Origin: Pyropia haitanensis
Taxonomy: Eukaryota; Rhodophyta; Bangiophyceae; Bangiales; Bangiaceae
Length of the DNA: 64,000 bases
Reading direction: 5' to 3'
Assembly (NCBI GenBank): GCA_008729055.1
Contig: SDUX01000008.1
Coordinates: 3,621,756 to 3,685,755, forward strand
Both the position numbers and the translations under genes were made by a program. This document shows positions 42,669 through 52,725 of the stretch, piece after piece. The first letter of the stretch is position 1. Every line of letters starts with the position of its first letter. The notes under the pieces were generated by a model. It ran no database searches. It saw only the letters and a program-made list of their open reading frames with translations, and was not told the DNA's origin.

Positions 42669-44447
42669 TCACGCCGAGGACGCTGCAGGCTTGACGAGCC
42701 CTGGCAAAAAGTCCGACGGCGCCTCCAAGCCCAGCAGGTTCAGCACCGTACCGCCCAGGTTGGCAATGCCCGGGCCCTTGCACTCGGGCGTGTCCGCAGA
42801 CCAGCGGGCGTCCGCGTTCATCTCGAGCTTGTCCACCCCCTCGCCCAGCACCAGCACCGGCACCTGCTCCATGGTGTGGGAGGTGAGGGGCTTCCAGCCT
42901 TCGGGCTGCGAGCCCGGCACGGGCTTGCCCGTCTTCTTGTCCAGCGTGGCCATCCCCTCGCAGTTGCCGTGGTCGGCGGTGATGACCACCACCGCCCCGG
43001 CCGCCAGCAGCTTGGGCACCAGCCGCGCCAGGCACAGGTCCACCGCCTCCATGCCCATCCGTGCGGCGGTGGTGCTGCCCGTGTGGCCACACATGTCGCC
43101 GTTGGGGTAGTTGAGCACCAGCAGGTCGGGGCTAAAGGACTCGATGCCCTCAATCGCCGCGTCCGTCACCTCGGCGCACTTCATCCACGGCCGGGTGTCC
43201 TCCCGCTCCTGGTACGACGGGATGCACACGTACAGCTCCTTCTCCTCGTCAAACTTGGACGACCGGTTGCCATTGTAAAAGTACGTCACGTGACCGTACT
43301 TTTGGGTCTCGGAGATGGAGAAGCGCTTGAGCCCATTCTTCACCGCGTACTCCCCAACGGTGCGGTCAATGCTGGGCGGGGACACGAGGAAGCGCTTGGG
43401 CAGCCCCCGGTCGCCGTCGTACTGCATCATGCCCGCGTAGCGCACGTCGGGCACGCGGACGCGGTCAAAGTGCGGGAACTCGCCCACGGGCGCCTCAAAC
43501 GCGACCGAGATCTCAATCGCCCGGTCGCCGCGAAAGTTCCAAAACAGCACCGAGTCGCCGTCCTCAATCGGCCCCTTGGCCTTGCCGTCCTCGTCCACCA
43601 CTACAAACGGCGGCAGGTACTGGTCCGTCATCTTGGGGTCCGCGTCGTAAAAGTGCTGCACCGCCTGCGACGCCGACGGGAACGTCGCCAGCTTGTCCGT
43701 GTCCGCCAGCACGTGCGCCGTCCAGCCGCGCTGCACAATCGCCCAGTCCGCCTCGTACCGGTCCATCGTCACCACCATCCGGCCGCCGCCCGACGCGACC
43801 GCCACGTCCGCGCCCGCCTTGCGCAGCGTGGCCAGGCGCTTCTCCAGCGGCCCAATGTAGTCCAGCGCGGACTTTTCGCCCACGTCCCGCCCGTCGGCCA
43901 GCACGTGCAGCCGGATGCGCTTGACGCCCTTCTCAATCGCACACTCGACCATCTGCGTCACGTGGTTCACGTGCGCGTGCACGTTGCCGTCCGAGTAGAG
44001 GCCCATCAGGTGGAGCGTCGAGCCGCTGTCGTCGCCCATGCACGGCTCTACCAGCCACTTCCACACGTCGCTCTGCGCGTACGAGCCGTCGGCAAACGCG
44101 TTGTTGACCAGCTTGGCGCCCTGGTCAAAGACGCGGCCCGCGCCCATGGCGTTGTGGCCCACCTCCGAGTTGCCCATGTCGCCCATGTCGGGGAGCCCCA
44201 CCGACTTGCCGCTCGCATCCAGGCGGCCGCTCAGGACACGGCTGCCGTCGGGGGCCTTGCCCGCCATGAGGGCGTCGAGGAAGGGCGTGCGCGCCATGTG
44301 GAACGCATTGTACTCGGCCTCGGGGCCGAGGCCAACGCCGTCGAGGATGAGCAGCGCCACGGGGCCAGACGGCTTGGTAAAGCCCGCCGCGGGCTTGAGC
44401 TTCCACGCGCTGCCCGAGCCGGAGCTGCTGCCGCCTGCCTCGGCCAT
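42669..44447 (-). CDS. gpmI: 2,3-bisphosphoglycerate-independent phosphoglycerate mutase
   Basis: This metal-dependent glycolytic enzyme interconverts 3- and 2-phosphoglycerate through a phosphoserine. The protein is 592 aa, of plant-type length (somewhat longer than the bacterial form). It shows LLILDGVGLG (metal Asp36), the nucleophile motif MGDMGNSEVGHNAMGAGR (Ser94), HVLADGRDVGEKSALDYIG, FWNFRGDRAIEIS, LNYPNGDMCGHTG and VVVITADHGNCEGM. There is no obvious transit peptide (MAEAGGSSSGSGSAWKLK), so it is probably cytosolic. ATG 44447 lies about 50 bases downstream of a TATA-like box; the frame extends upstream to 44,618 without family similarity. Confidence 0.96.
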   Translation of the reverse strand: MAEAGGSSSGSGSAWKLKPAAGFTKPSGPVALLILDGVGLGPEAEYNAFHMARTPFLDALMAGKAPDGSRVLSGRLDASGKSVGLPDMGDMGNSEVGHNAMGAGRVFDQGAKLVNNAFADGSYAQSDVWKWLVEPCMGDDSGSTLHLMGLYSDGNVHAHVNHVTQMVECAIEKGVKRIRLHVLADGRDVGEKSALDYIGPLEKRLATLRKAGADVAVASGGGRMVVTMDRYEADWAIVQRGWTAHVLADTDKLATFPSASQAVQHFYDADPKMTDQYLPPFVVVDEDGKAKGPIEDGDSVLFWNFRGDRAIEISVAFEAPVGEFPHFDRVRVPDVRYAGMMQYDGDRGLPKRFLVSPPSIDRTVGEYAVKNGLKRFSISETQKYGHVTYFYNGNRSSKFDEEKELYVCIPSYQEREDTRPWMKCAEVTDAAIEGIESFSPDLLVLNYPNGDMCGHTGSTTAARMGMEAVDLCLARLVPKLLAAGAVVVITADHGNCEGMATLDKKTGKPVPGSQPEGWKPLTSHTMEQVPVLVLGEGVDKLEMNADARWSADTPECKGPGIANLGGTVLNLLGLEAPSDFLPGLVKPAASSA

Positions 44448-44492
44448 GGTGCAGACGACGGGGGTGCGGGCGGGAGAGCAGAGTACCTTTAG

Positions 44493-44498
44493 TATATA
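44493..44498 (-). promoter_or_regulatory. possible TATA box of iPGM
   Basis: Read on the minus strand, gTATATActaaaggtactc lies 46-51 bases before the iPGM start codon. A start site about 25-30 bases downstream would leave a leader of only some 20 bases. The match and position are suggestive in a GC-rich context; there is no transcript evidence. Confidence 0.4.
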
Positions 44499-46737
44499 CA
44501 CTGGGGCAGCGTCCGAGTTGTCCCGTAGCGTGAGGAAAAGCAAGAACCAAGAGGTAGACCGTGGGACGCTGCGCCACGCTGGAGACGGTGGGGAAGGGGG
44601 TGCCTGCGTCGCACGCAACTCACTCTGAATGCTCGAGTGCTGGGGGCTGCGCTCAAGAAAAAATCGGCTGCCGCTGATCCGGCCGAGCGTGCTTGCTGCG
44701 AACCAGGACAGGGGGCGGTCCCGACGCTAAAGTACCGCCGCGCGCGGAATACTGCCTGCACCTCACGCAATCAGGCGGGGAACAGTGGCGTCGCCACCCA
44801 TTGGCTGGCCGAGCACGGCCGTATTGTGACGTGTCGCACAGCGACTCGCGCAAGCGCGAGCGACGCGGATTCGCCGAATAGGGGATGATATCCTATGTCC
44901 CGCCGCGACTTGGGTTGACCATGTACAGCACACCCAACGATTGGACGGCCACGCTGGGGCGCTCTCTTCCACGCTTCCATGCCAGCCCGCATCGCCTTGC
45001 CGCGGGCGCCCACAGCCATCCCGCCCCCGCGTCCCGCACGGTCATGAGGGCGCAACGGGCGCGTGCGGCGGCGGCTCCCCCAGCCACCGCCGCCGCCGTC
45101 GCCCCCAGGCGACCCGTCGCGATCCGTCAGGCTGCTTGGTCCACACAGATGGTGGTAGTGAGCAGCTTGCCCGCCCTGCCGTCGCCGCCGCTGCTACCAC
45201 CGCCACCGTCCTCTTCACGAATGTCGTCGCCGCCACCCGGCGCCCTCTGCCGGCCACCCCTACGCGCATCGGGTCTGGCGTCGCAGCGACGCGAGCGGCT
45301 TGTGGAGCGCACCGCCGCGCGGGCGGGGCGGCCGCTGCTGCCGCTGCCTCCGCTGCCGCCGCCGCCGCCACTGCAGCCGGCGTCCTCGCTCCCGCCCCCC
45401 CTTCCACGACCACCGGGGGGGTGGCGACCCCGGGACGGCGACGGCGACGGGGCCGTCGTCGCTACTGTCATCATCCCCAGATCTGGGACCACCTCTTTTT
45501 TTCTCCCCTGCACCTGCCCCCTCGCTTGCAGGTCGACCCGCGCGCCGCCCCGTCCCATCGCTCATCACTGTCGCCCTTCATGTGCGGATGTCCCGCGCCC
45601 CTGACGACCTGTGGCGGAATGCATTCGAGCCGTCTAGCAGCGGCCGCCGACTCGGTGCGGCCAGCGGCGGCGCGCCGGCAAGGTGTCCACAACGCAGGCA
45701 CGGCGGGAGTTGCCGCGGCGGGGCGGTCCCGCCGTGGCGGCAGCCGTCCCGAGCGTGAGCGGGATGGACATGGAACCCTGGAAGACAGCCCTGCGCGATC
45801 CTACGCCGGCGTTTGGCGGGCAAGGCACTCCCCCGCCGCCGCGCTGCTGCCGTGTCCTCGGCCACCAACACCCCACCCTGCGGGCGCCCCACGCTCACCC
45901 TCCCCAAGCGCGCCCAGCAGCAGTGCTGTGGGCAGCGTCGTGGCTTCCATCGCTAAAACGCATATCCGGAGCCCAGCGCATGGCATGGCGGTCGCACGAC
46001 GCAGACGCGAAACCCCCCGGGGCTGACGCTGCCCTTCATAGCGCACCGCCGGGTTCATACGTACACCGCTCGTTTGACATCTTTCACACTGAAAGTCGCA
46101 AAACTCCTGTCGGGTTCTGGAAGGACAAAGATGCAAGCCGAGCCCTGACACGCAGCGCCAGTCAATTAAGGGTCCTCCGATAAGCTTATCGTGGGGGGCC
46201 ACATGGCCATTGATTGTGATCAGCCAGACGCCAGCCGCTCGTTTTCGTGGCCACCCATGGAGTAAGAGTGCCGGCGAAACAACGACCCGTCGATTCGGGC
46301 CCCGCTCGAATAACCCCGTTTCCAGGCCAATCCAGCCACACCGTCGCCACGGGCCTTGCGCGAAAACCCTCGTTTGCGGGGTCGTGACAGGACCCACATC
46401 GACGTGCTTGCGATGAAATTCGATCGATGATTGGTTACCACTTGCTGCGCGCTCTGGTGCTCTGATTGGCTGTCCTGGGAGATGCTGATCAGCAGCGTGC
46501 AGCAGCGTCCGTGGTTTCTCTGTACCGGTCCACTTCACCTGCTCCGGTCCACATCTACAACAAGACCATTGATTGGCCACCGAGCGCTGTCAGGACCTGT
46601 CCACGTGGCCCAGCTGCGGCTCACGCGCCCTGCACTTCGCGCCCTTTTCCGTCGTTCCCGCGCAGGCTGTGGTCGACTTCACGCTACGCTTTGTGCGCGC
46701 ACACATTCTTCGACCTGCAGCGACCATTGCGAGCGCA
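44499..46737. other. intergenic, no gene recognised
   Basis: Open frames on both strands at 44,885-46,030 overlap and lack any domain. GC falls gradually after about 46,030. A 14-base perfect palindrome, cgataagcttatcg, is at 46,178-46,191. The region marks the passage from housekeeping genes to the repeat-rich end of the window. Confidence 0.4.
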
Positions 46738-49700
46738 ATGGGGCGTGCTCCTCCGACGTTGCTTGCAGCGCAGGTGTCCGCCTTTTTACAAGAACTGGTC
46801 GGCCACGTGTCCATCCCTCGCGCCTCTCTGGGTCATGTCGCGGGCTTGTACTACCACGCCACAGCGCTGGAGGCGTCCTGCTCGTTTTGGCGTGTTCACG
46901 TTCATCTCTCCGCCGCTTCAACCGCTCTGGTGTCTAGATGGCTCCCGCTTCATGAAACCACGTTCTCGACCACGTCCGAGGCTGGTAAGGTGCAAGGGAT
47001 CGTGTACGGCTACGTGCATCAGCTGCAGACGCTGAAGCTCGCCGGGGCCTCCCTGGCAAACAAGCCAATGGGTGATCAAATTACGCGTGCTCGTGCACAA
47101 CCGCCAGTCGACCCTGTCCAAGTTCTTGGTGGGGCGTCACCAGGAGGTATCCGGAGGAGCTCTCTGGGCGCTGGATCAGCGAGCAGCGGTGAGCAAGCTC
47201 GGGGCAGTTGCGCTGTTGGCAGGCCAATCCCACTAGTACCCGTGAGGAGCGCTGATGATGTGCGCTTGATTGCGCCTCCCACTCCGGCAGAGCGGGCGAT
47301 GGATCCGCCGGCTCGCGGCTCTGCTTCGCTGGGGCAAGCCGTGTCGGCGATTGACGCGCGGACCAAGGCTCGGACGCAACGGATGCAACGGGCTGTCGGC
47401 ACTGTCGCCGAAGCTGCCGACTGTCCGTTGACTGAGGGTGGTGCACGAGCAAAGGACGCGGAAATGCAGATGCTACCTGTGGAAACAAATTCCTGCCAAA
47501 CATCTGCCGTCAAGATGGTTTCTTCGTCGTTGCCAAAGTCATCTTCGTCAGACCCTCGAAGCCAAGATTCTATCGCACTTGACGCAGTGCGTGGGGACCA
47601 GATTTCGCACGACTTGACGGGGCTCGATCATCTTCTTGATTGCGGAAGTAGCGGCGCTGCGTCGGATTTGGATGCCGTACCCAATGGCGACGAAGAGAGT
47701 GCTCGGGGAAGGGACGTGGCTTCCGTGGTGGTAGGGGCAGTCCCTGCTCGTGGCCGCTCCGTGGAGGCTACGGCGACTGAAGCGCGGGTCACTGAGGAGC
47801 ACGTGCCGTCTAGGCGTGCAACGCGATTCATGGAGCAGCTGGCTTCCAGTCGTTTGCCGTATGTGCAGTCTTGCCGAGGCGCTCTCGATGCTGCCGGACA
47901 GGCACTCCGCAGCCATTTTCAAGTTTCCACTTCTCACCAGCTCCAACTTGCTCTGAAGGACGTGTGGCCCTGCATCCCGTCGGACTCCCGTGGCAGGAGG
48001 CAGCCGTACACGACCCCTCTACCATGCACTGTGCTGGTGCCGAACCGATTTTTGCTGAGCACAAAGCGCTCCAGGAGGCTTGACGACGGGGTGGAGCGCG
48101 TGGTTACCAAGCGCGTGATGTACGGGAAGTCCCACGACATCAGCGCCGTGATCGCTACTTTGATGCTGATGTACGACGTTGACAACGTGTCCCGCAATGC
48201 AATGACGTCCTTCCTCTCCGTTCGTGTCGCTGCGCCTTCCTTGGACTATGATGGGACCGATCCGGAAACTAAGGAAGCATCTGTGACGAAGGCTCAATCG
48301 TCGAAGCAAGCGATGGAGCTTGAGCAGACTATGAAGGACATCACTGAGTTCTACCTTGGCACCGAAGTAGTTGATGCACCACAGCGCGCTGGGGCGAATG
48401 GATGTCACGATGGCGGCGAACGTGCTTCCGTTGTATCAGGACCAGTTGGCAGTGGTGCTGATGGCCGTGGTGGTCTGGCGTCTTCTGGTGCAAAACGCGC
48501 CGTTGATGACGAACCAAGTGACAGAGTCTCGGCTGATGTCACCGACAGTCGTCAAGAGTGCGCCGGCGATGCTTCAAGGAGTTCTGGTGGCTCGCGTGCT
48601 TCTGCTCACGTCGAAGGTACAGCTGGTATTGCTGGCCCTACTCTTCGTCCGAAGAGCGAGCTGGATGAACCCGCCGCCTGTGGCGGCGCCGGCGTGATGG
48701 GCGATGCTTCGGAGGAAGGTGATAATGTGCAAGGAAGTGTTGCCAGTGTCGGTGCTACAGTCGAACGTGCTCCGGCTGGCGCCGACGGCGATCATGTGGG
48801 CGTGGCTTTCTTTGATAAGAACGGATCCCAGTGTGCGGGACTGGTCGGCTGTGAACTAGAGGCAGATGCGGTTGTAGGCGGCGAGGTCAGCGGCGTTGAC
48901 GATGCACAAGTTGTCGATGGTCAAGATAGGGAAGGGGAAGCTCCGCTAGGAGGCCATGGCGGCGCGGATGCAACTGACGGCGGCCAGGTCGGCGGCGTTG
49001 ACGATGCTCAAGCAGGCGATGGGGGCGCAGATGGTGCTGTTGGTGGTCAAGACGGGAAGGGGGACGCTCCGCTAGGAGGCCATGGCGGCGCGGATGCAAC
49101 TGACGGCGGCCAGGTCGGCGGCGTTGACGATGCACAAGTTGTCGATGGTCAAGATAGGGAAGGGGAAGCTCCGCTAGGAGGCCATGGCGGCGCGGATGCA
49201 ACTGACGGCGGCCAGGTCGGCGGCGTTGACGATGCACAAGTTGTCGATGGTCAAGATAGGGAAGGGGAAGCTCCGCTAGGAGGCCATGGCGGCGCGGATG
49301 CAACTGACGGCGGCCAGGTCGGCGGCGTTGACGATGCTCAAGCAGGCGATGGGGGCGCAGATGGTGCTGTTGGTGGTCAAGACGGGAAGGGGGACGCTCC
49401 GCTAGGAGGCCATGGCGGCGCGGATGCAACTGACGGCGGCCAGGTCGGCGGCGTTGACGATGCTCAAGCAGGCGATGGGGGCGCAGATGGTCCTGTTGGT
49501 GGTCAAGACGGGAAGGGGGACGCTCCGCTAGGAGGCCATGGCGGCGCGGATGCAACTGACGGCGGCCAGGTCGGCGGCGTTGACGATGCTCAAGCAGGCG
49601 ATGGGGGCGCAGATGGTACTGTTGGTGGTCAAGACGGGAAGGGGGACGCTCCGCTAGGAGGCCATGGCGGCGCGGATGCAACTGACGGCGGCCAGGTCGG

Positions 49701-51873
49701 CGGCGTTGACGATGCTCAAGCAGGCGATGGGGGCGCAGATGGTGCTGTTGGTGGTCAAGACGGGAAGGGGGACGCTCCGCTAGGAGGCCATGGCGGCGCG
49801 GATGCAACTGACGGCGGCCAGGTCGGCGGCGTTGACGATGCTCAAGCAGGCGATGGGGGCGGCGGCGTTGACAATATTCAAGCGAGGCAAAGCGGCGCCG
49901 ATGCGGCTGTTATGGTTGGTATCCATATTTGTCGCCATACGAAGTGTACCGCAGGCTGCGGTGCTGCTGTTGGCAGTCGTGTCACTGTCCGTGCTCCGGC
50001 CGATGAGCTGGTTCATCCTCGCGCTGAAGCACGTGCTCAAGCTGCCGGCATTCCTGTAGCAAGTGGTGCGGCGCAAATGATGAATCCGAGGCTGTCCAGA
50101 GCTGCGCAGGCGCGGCACTCTGCCAGGGCTGCGTCCATGATCAAGGCCTGCGCAATGCAAGCGGCCGCTAAGGAGGCTCATGCTGCAATATCATCTAGGC
50201 AGTCTGGCGTGAAGCGGCGGTCGCTTCGTTCAGCTCGCCTACCGCCTGAGAAGCGCGTCAAGTTTGACAGCTCTTTGCAATTTCTCGGTCCAGGTGGCGT
50301 CCAGCGCGCGGCTATGTCTCCGGACGACGCTTCGGTCCCGTGTTCGTCATCACCAACCGAGAATTTGCGCTCAACTGGGAGTGTTGGCACTGGCAAGTCC
50401 CGTTGCAGTATCTCCCAGCTGAGTCGTGCTTCTGATGCTGGTGGGCTCCGTGGACCTAAGGCTGTCAAGCTGGTTGAGGACGTGCCCTCGTTCGTTGAAC
50501 CTGTTGTTAAGAGCGGTGCGGCACGCGTATCAGAGTGCGCTGCGTCCATCTCTGGTCTTTGTGTGCGGAACGCGAAGCGCGTTCAGTGGCCGCCTCTGGT
50601 AAGAAGAGCAACATCCATCGAGCCCGTGGTACCTCGTGACGCAAGTGTGTACGGCGTCATAGCAGAGAAGCAGCGAGACTGCGCCTTTCTGCTGGCACCT
50701 GTTGACGCCCAGCATGCGAGGTCCACCCTAGCAACTGCGACTCTCCGGATGAAGGGGTGGAGCCGAGACCACACATGTGTTCGAGTGCGTTGGAGCGGCA
50801 AGGCCAAGCAGCAGGCGCTGGACGTCACGCTGACGCGGCGCATCGTTGCCGACATGATCAGCATCCACGAGGTCAAGACGAGCATTAAGAGTGTGTTGAG
50901 CACCCAGGCGTGGCTCAAGGCGATGCGCTCCTTGCGGCAGTGTCCCAGTGGGTCGCGCGGACGTACCTGCCAGTGCACTAGGTGCGATGCGGGAAGCGCT
51001 GAGGCGCCCTTGTTTGAGGGCCGCTCTTTTGAGAACCTCGTTGATGACGTTTGTTCTGGTCTACCGCTGGCGCCAGTCAAAGGCCTGGTCTTCCAGTACT
51101 GGGGTCCGTCGCGTCACGCCGAGCGCTACACAGCACTCACGCTGGATCTGAATGACGTCTTTGAGGCTTTGTCGCAAAAGTGGATGACAAGTGCGTTTCT
51201 TGGCGCGGCCACAGTCATGCTGCAAGAGGAAGCGGAAGCGAAGGGTCTACCTGTCCACGTGTTGATGTGCGAAGAGAGCACCTCTTTTATTGGGTGCCAG
51301 GGTCGCCCTCGGACTACAGTCGCAGCTTACGAACAGTGCAAGCGGCTAGCGCTGATGATCAACAAGGCGGAGAAGGTGCTATTCCTGGTGAACGTCGGCA
51401 ACTGCCACTGGATGTCGTCCGAGGTGGACGTCGTCAAGAAGACAGTGACCATGTTTGACTCCCTGAAGACAAGTGGGCAGGAGCTCGAGCACATCGTGTC
51501 GCGCATCGTCATGTTTGCTCACACGCTGTTTCTTCACAATCATGTGCCGCATGACGTAGCGCAGCGCCAGCGCTTCTCCTCGTTGCTGCGCAAGGTGTCA
51601 CGAGACGCGGAGGGAACCGCCGAGGCTCGGTTTAAGACGGAGGCGTGCAAAGAGTGGGCCGTAAACATGGTGCACAACCTGCAGCAGCAGGACTCGCACA
51701 ACTGCGGGGCTTTCGCGTTTATGCACCTGCGTCACAGGTTGCTTGGTTTGCCTGTCAAGATAACTGGAGGGAGCGGGGACGTAATCCGAGTGAAAATGGT
51801 GTGGGACTTGATGATGGGTGGTCGTCGCTACGACAAGAGCCGCAGCGAGAATGAAACGAAGAAAGCGACGTGA
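46738..51873 (+). CDS. giant protein with acidic tandem repeats and Ulp1/C48-like cysteine protease domain
   Basis: The 1711-codon frame starts at ATG 46,738; its extension to 46,573 begins with TTG. The first 700 residues have no family I recognise. A Gly/Asp-rich tandem repeat follows (48,886-49,875). The C-terminal 300 residues form a Ulp1-type (SUMO-protease) fold with the catalytic set: His in VNVGNCHWMSS (about 1557), Asp in TVTMFDSLKT (about 1574), Gln in NLQQQDSHNCGAF (about 1651) and Cys (about 1656). Such proteases cut ubiquitin-like proteins, but are also common in transposons of algae and plants. Base composition is clearly less GC-rich than the neighbouring genes, and repeats lie immediately downstream. 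Both point to a mobile-element origin, though no transposase or terminal repeat was identified. A Cys-rich segment (SRGRTCQCTRCDAG) precedes the protease. Confidence 0.7.
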   Translation: MGRAPPTLLAAQVSAFLQELVGHVSIPRASLGHVAGLYYHATALEASCSFWRVHVHLSAASTALVSRWLPLHETTFSTTSEAGKVQGIVYGYVHQLQTLKLAGASLANKPMGDQITRARAQPPVDPVQVLGGASPGGIRRSSLGAGSASSGEQARGSCAVGRPIPLVPVRSADDVRLIAPPTPAERAMDPPARGSASLGQAVSAIDARTKARTQRMQRAVGTVAEAADCPLTEGGARAKDAEMQMLPVETNSCQTSAVKMVSSSLPKSSSSDPRSQDSIALDAVRGDQISHDLTGLDHLLDCGSSGAASDLDAVPNGDEESARGRDVASVVVGAVPARGRSVEATATEARVTEEHVPSRRATRFMEQLASSRLPYVQSCRGALDAAGQALRSHFQVSTSHQLQLALKDVWPCIPSDSRGRRQPYTTPLPCTVLVPNRFLLSTKRSRRLDDGVERVVTKRVMYGKSHDISAVIATLMLMYDVDNVSRNAMTSFLSVRVAAPSLDYDGTDPETKEASVTKAQSSKQAMELEQTMKDITEFYLGTEVVDAPQRAGANGCHDGGERASVVSGPVGSGADGRGGLASSGAKRAVDDEPSDRVSADVTDSRQECAGDASRSSGGSRASAHVEGTAGIAGPTLRPKSELDEPAACGGAGVMGDASEEGDNVQGSVASVGATVERAPAGADGDHVGVAFFDKNGSQCAGLVGCELEADAVVGGEVSGVDDAQVVDGQDREGEAPLGGHGGADATDGGQVGGVDDAQAGDGGADGAVGGQDGKGDAPLGGHGGADATDGGQVGGVDDAQVVDGQDREGEAPLGGHGGADATDGGQVGGVDDAQVVDGQDREGEAPLGGHGGADATDGGQVGGVDDAQAGDGGADGAVGGQDGKGDAPLGGHGGADATDGGQVGGVDDAQAGDGGADGPVGGQDGKGDAPLGGHGGADATDGGQVGGVDDAQAGDGGADGTVGGQDGKGDAPLGGHGGADATDGGQVGGVDDAQAGDGGADGAVGGQDGKGDAPLGGHGGADATDGGQVGGVDDAQAGDGGGGVDNIQARQSGADAAVMVGIHICRHTKCTAGCGAAVGSRVTVRAPADELVHPRAEARAQAAGIPVASGAAQMMNPRLSRAAQARHSARAASMIKACAMQAAAKEAHAAISSRQSGVKRRSLRSARLPPEKRVKFDSSLQFLGPGGVQRAAMSPDDASVPCSSSPTENLRSTGSVGTGKSRCSISQLSRASDAGGLRGPKAVKLVEDVPSFVEPVVKSGAARVSECAASISGLCVRNAKRVQWPPLVRRATSIEPVVPRDASVYGVIAEKQRDCAFLLAPVDAQHARSTLATATLRMKGWSRDHTCVRVRWSGKAKQQALDVTLTRRIVADMISIHEVKTSIKSVLSTQAWLKAMRSLRQCPSGSRGRTCQCTRCDAGSAEAPLFEGRSFENLVDDVCSGLPLAPVKGLVFQYWGPSRHAERYTALTLDLNDVFEALSQKWMTSAFLGAATVMLQEEAEAKGLPVHVLMCEESTSFIGCQGRPRTTVAAYEQCKRLALMINKAEKVLFLVNVGNCHWMSSEVDVVKKTVTMFDSLKTSGQELEHIVSRIVMFAHTLFLHNHVPHDVAQRQRFSSLLRKVSRDAEGTAEARFKTEACKEWAVNMVHNLQQQDSHNCGAFAFMHLRHRLLGLPVKITGGSGDVIRVKMVWDLMMGGRRYDKSRSENETKKAT
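48886..49875 (+). repeat. coding tandem repeat, units of 126 and 102 bp
   Basis: Counting the catggcggcg anchor at 48,955, 49,081, 49,183, 49,285, 49,411, 49,537, 49,663 and 49,789 gives spacings of 126, 102, 102, 126, 126, 126 and 126. Both lengths are multiples of three (42 and 34 codons), so the frame is kept. The unit encodes GGHGGADATDGGQVGGVDDA followed by either a longer AGDGGADGAVGGQDGKGDAP or a shorter QVVDGQDREGEAPL. Copies are nearly identical, so expansion was recent. Confidence 0.95.
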
Positions 51874-52190
51874 ACGATAGGACGACGGCGCTTCGTTTGC
51901 TGCACTTGCTAGAATGAAAAATGATGGCCGTCGGTTCTCTCTGCTGACATCAGCACTCGATAACAAACTCGTAGGGCGCGGATGACGAAGAAGGAAAAGC
52001 ACATCACGAGCAAAATGTGGCAAATGAGCCGGTCACGAGCATCATTCGTCAACCAAACGGTGCGTACTTCTGAACGTAGGGGGCCGTCGGGCCGCTGCGA
52101 ACCGCCACGAAATAACACGCAGGCACGGACCGACGAGAAAACAGTCATCAATAAAGCAGGCAGAAGTCCGCCGGCCGGCATCGCCGAGGC
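51874..52190. other. short region after the Ulp1-like ORF
   Basis: No gene was recognised in this moderate-GC stretch. It links the large ORF to the minisatellite that follows. Confidence 0.4.
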
Positions 52191-52725
52191 CGCCGGCCGG
52201 CCTCGCCGAGGTTCTCTGCAAGCATCGCCGAGCCGGTCGGCATCTCCGAGGCCACCGACCAGCCTTACCGAGGTTGTCGGCAGGCATCGGCGAGCCCACC
52301 GGCACCGCCGAGGCCGTCTGCTGGCGTCGCCGACGCCGTCGGCCGGCATAGCCGAGCCGGCCGGCACCGCCGAGGCCGTCTGCTGGCGTCGCCGACGCCG
52401 TCGGCCGGCACCGCCGAGGCCGCCTGCTGGTGTCGCCGACGCCGTCGGCCGGCATGGCCGAGCCCTCCGGCACCACCGAGGCCGTCTGCTGGCGTCGCCG
52501 ACGCCGTCGGCCGGCACCGCCAAGGCCGCCTGCTGGTGTCGCCGACGCCGTCGGCCGGCATGGCCGAGCCCGCCGGCACCGCCGAGGCCGTCTGCTGGTG
52601 TCGCCGACGCCGTCGGCCGGCATAGCCGAGCCGGCCGGCACCGCCGAGGCCGCCTGCTGGTGTCGCCGACGCCGTCGGCCGGCATGGCCGGCCGGCACCA
52701 CCGAGTCTGCCGGCCGGCATCGCCA
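52190..52725. repeat. minisatellite, alternating 62- and 44-bp steps
   Basis: The anchor gtcgccgacgccgtcggccg recurs at 52,326, 52,388, 52,432, 52,494, 52,538, 52,600 and 52,662. The spacings are 62, 44, 62, 44, 62 and 62. Units contain ggccggcat(a/g)gccgag and tctgctgg blocks. The 44- and 62-base steps form a 106-base higher-order unit. Degenerate copies extend to both sides. Open frames here follow from the repeat. Confidence 0.88.

Noticed and set aside
42876..44492. 538-residue plus-strand ORF
   Set aside because: Antisense shadow of phosphoglycerate mutase, rich in His/Arg/Val as expected from reversed GC-rich codons.
48887..49807. 306-residue minus-strand Arg/His repeat protein
   Set aside because: It is the antisense reading of the tandem repeat inside the Ulp1-like ORF.
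52190..52725. Regularly spaced repeats resembling a CRISPR array
   Set aside because: The whole unit repeats; there are no unique spacers, and the context is eukaryotic.
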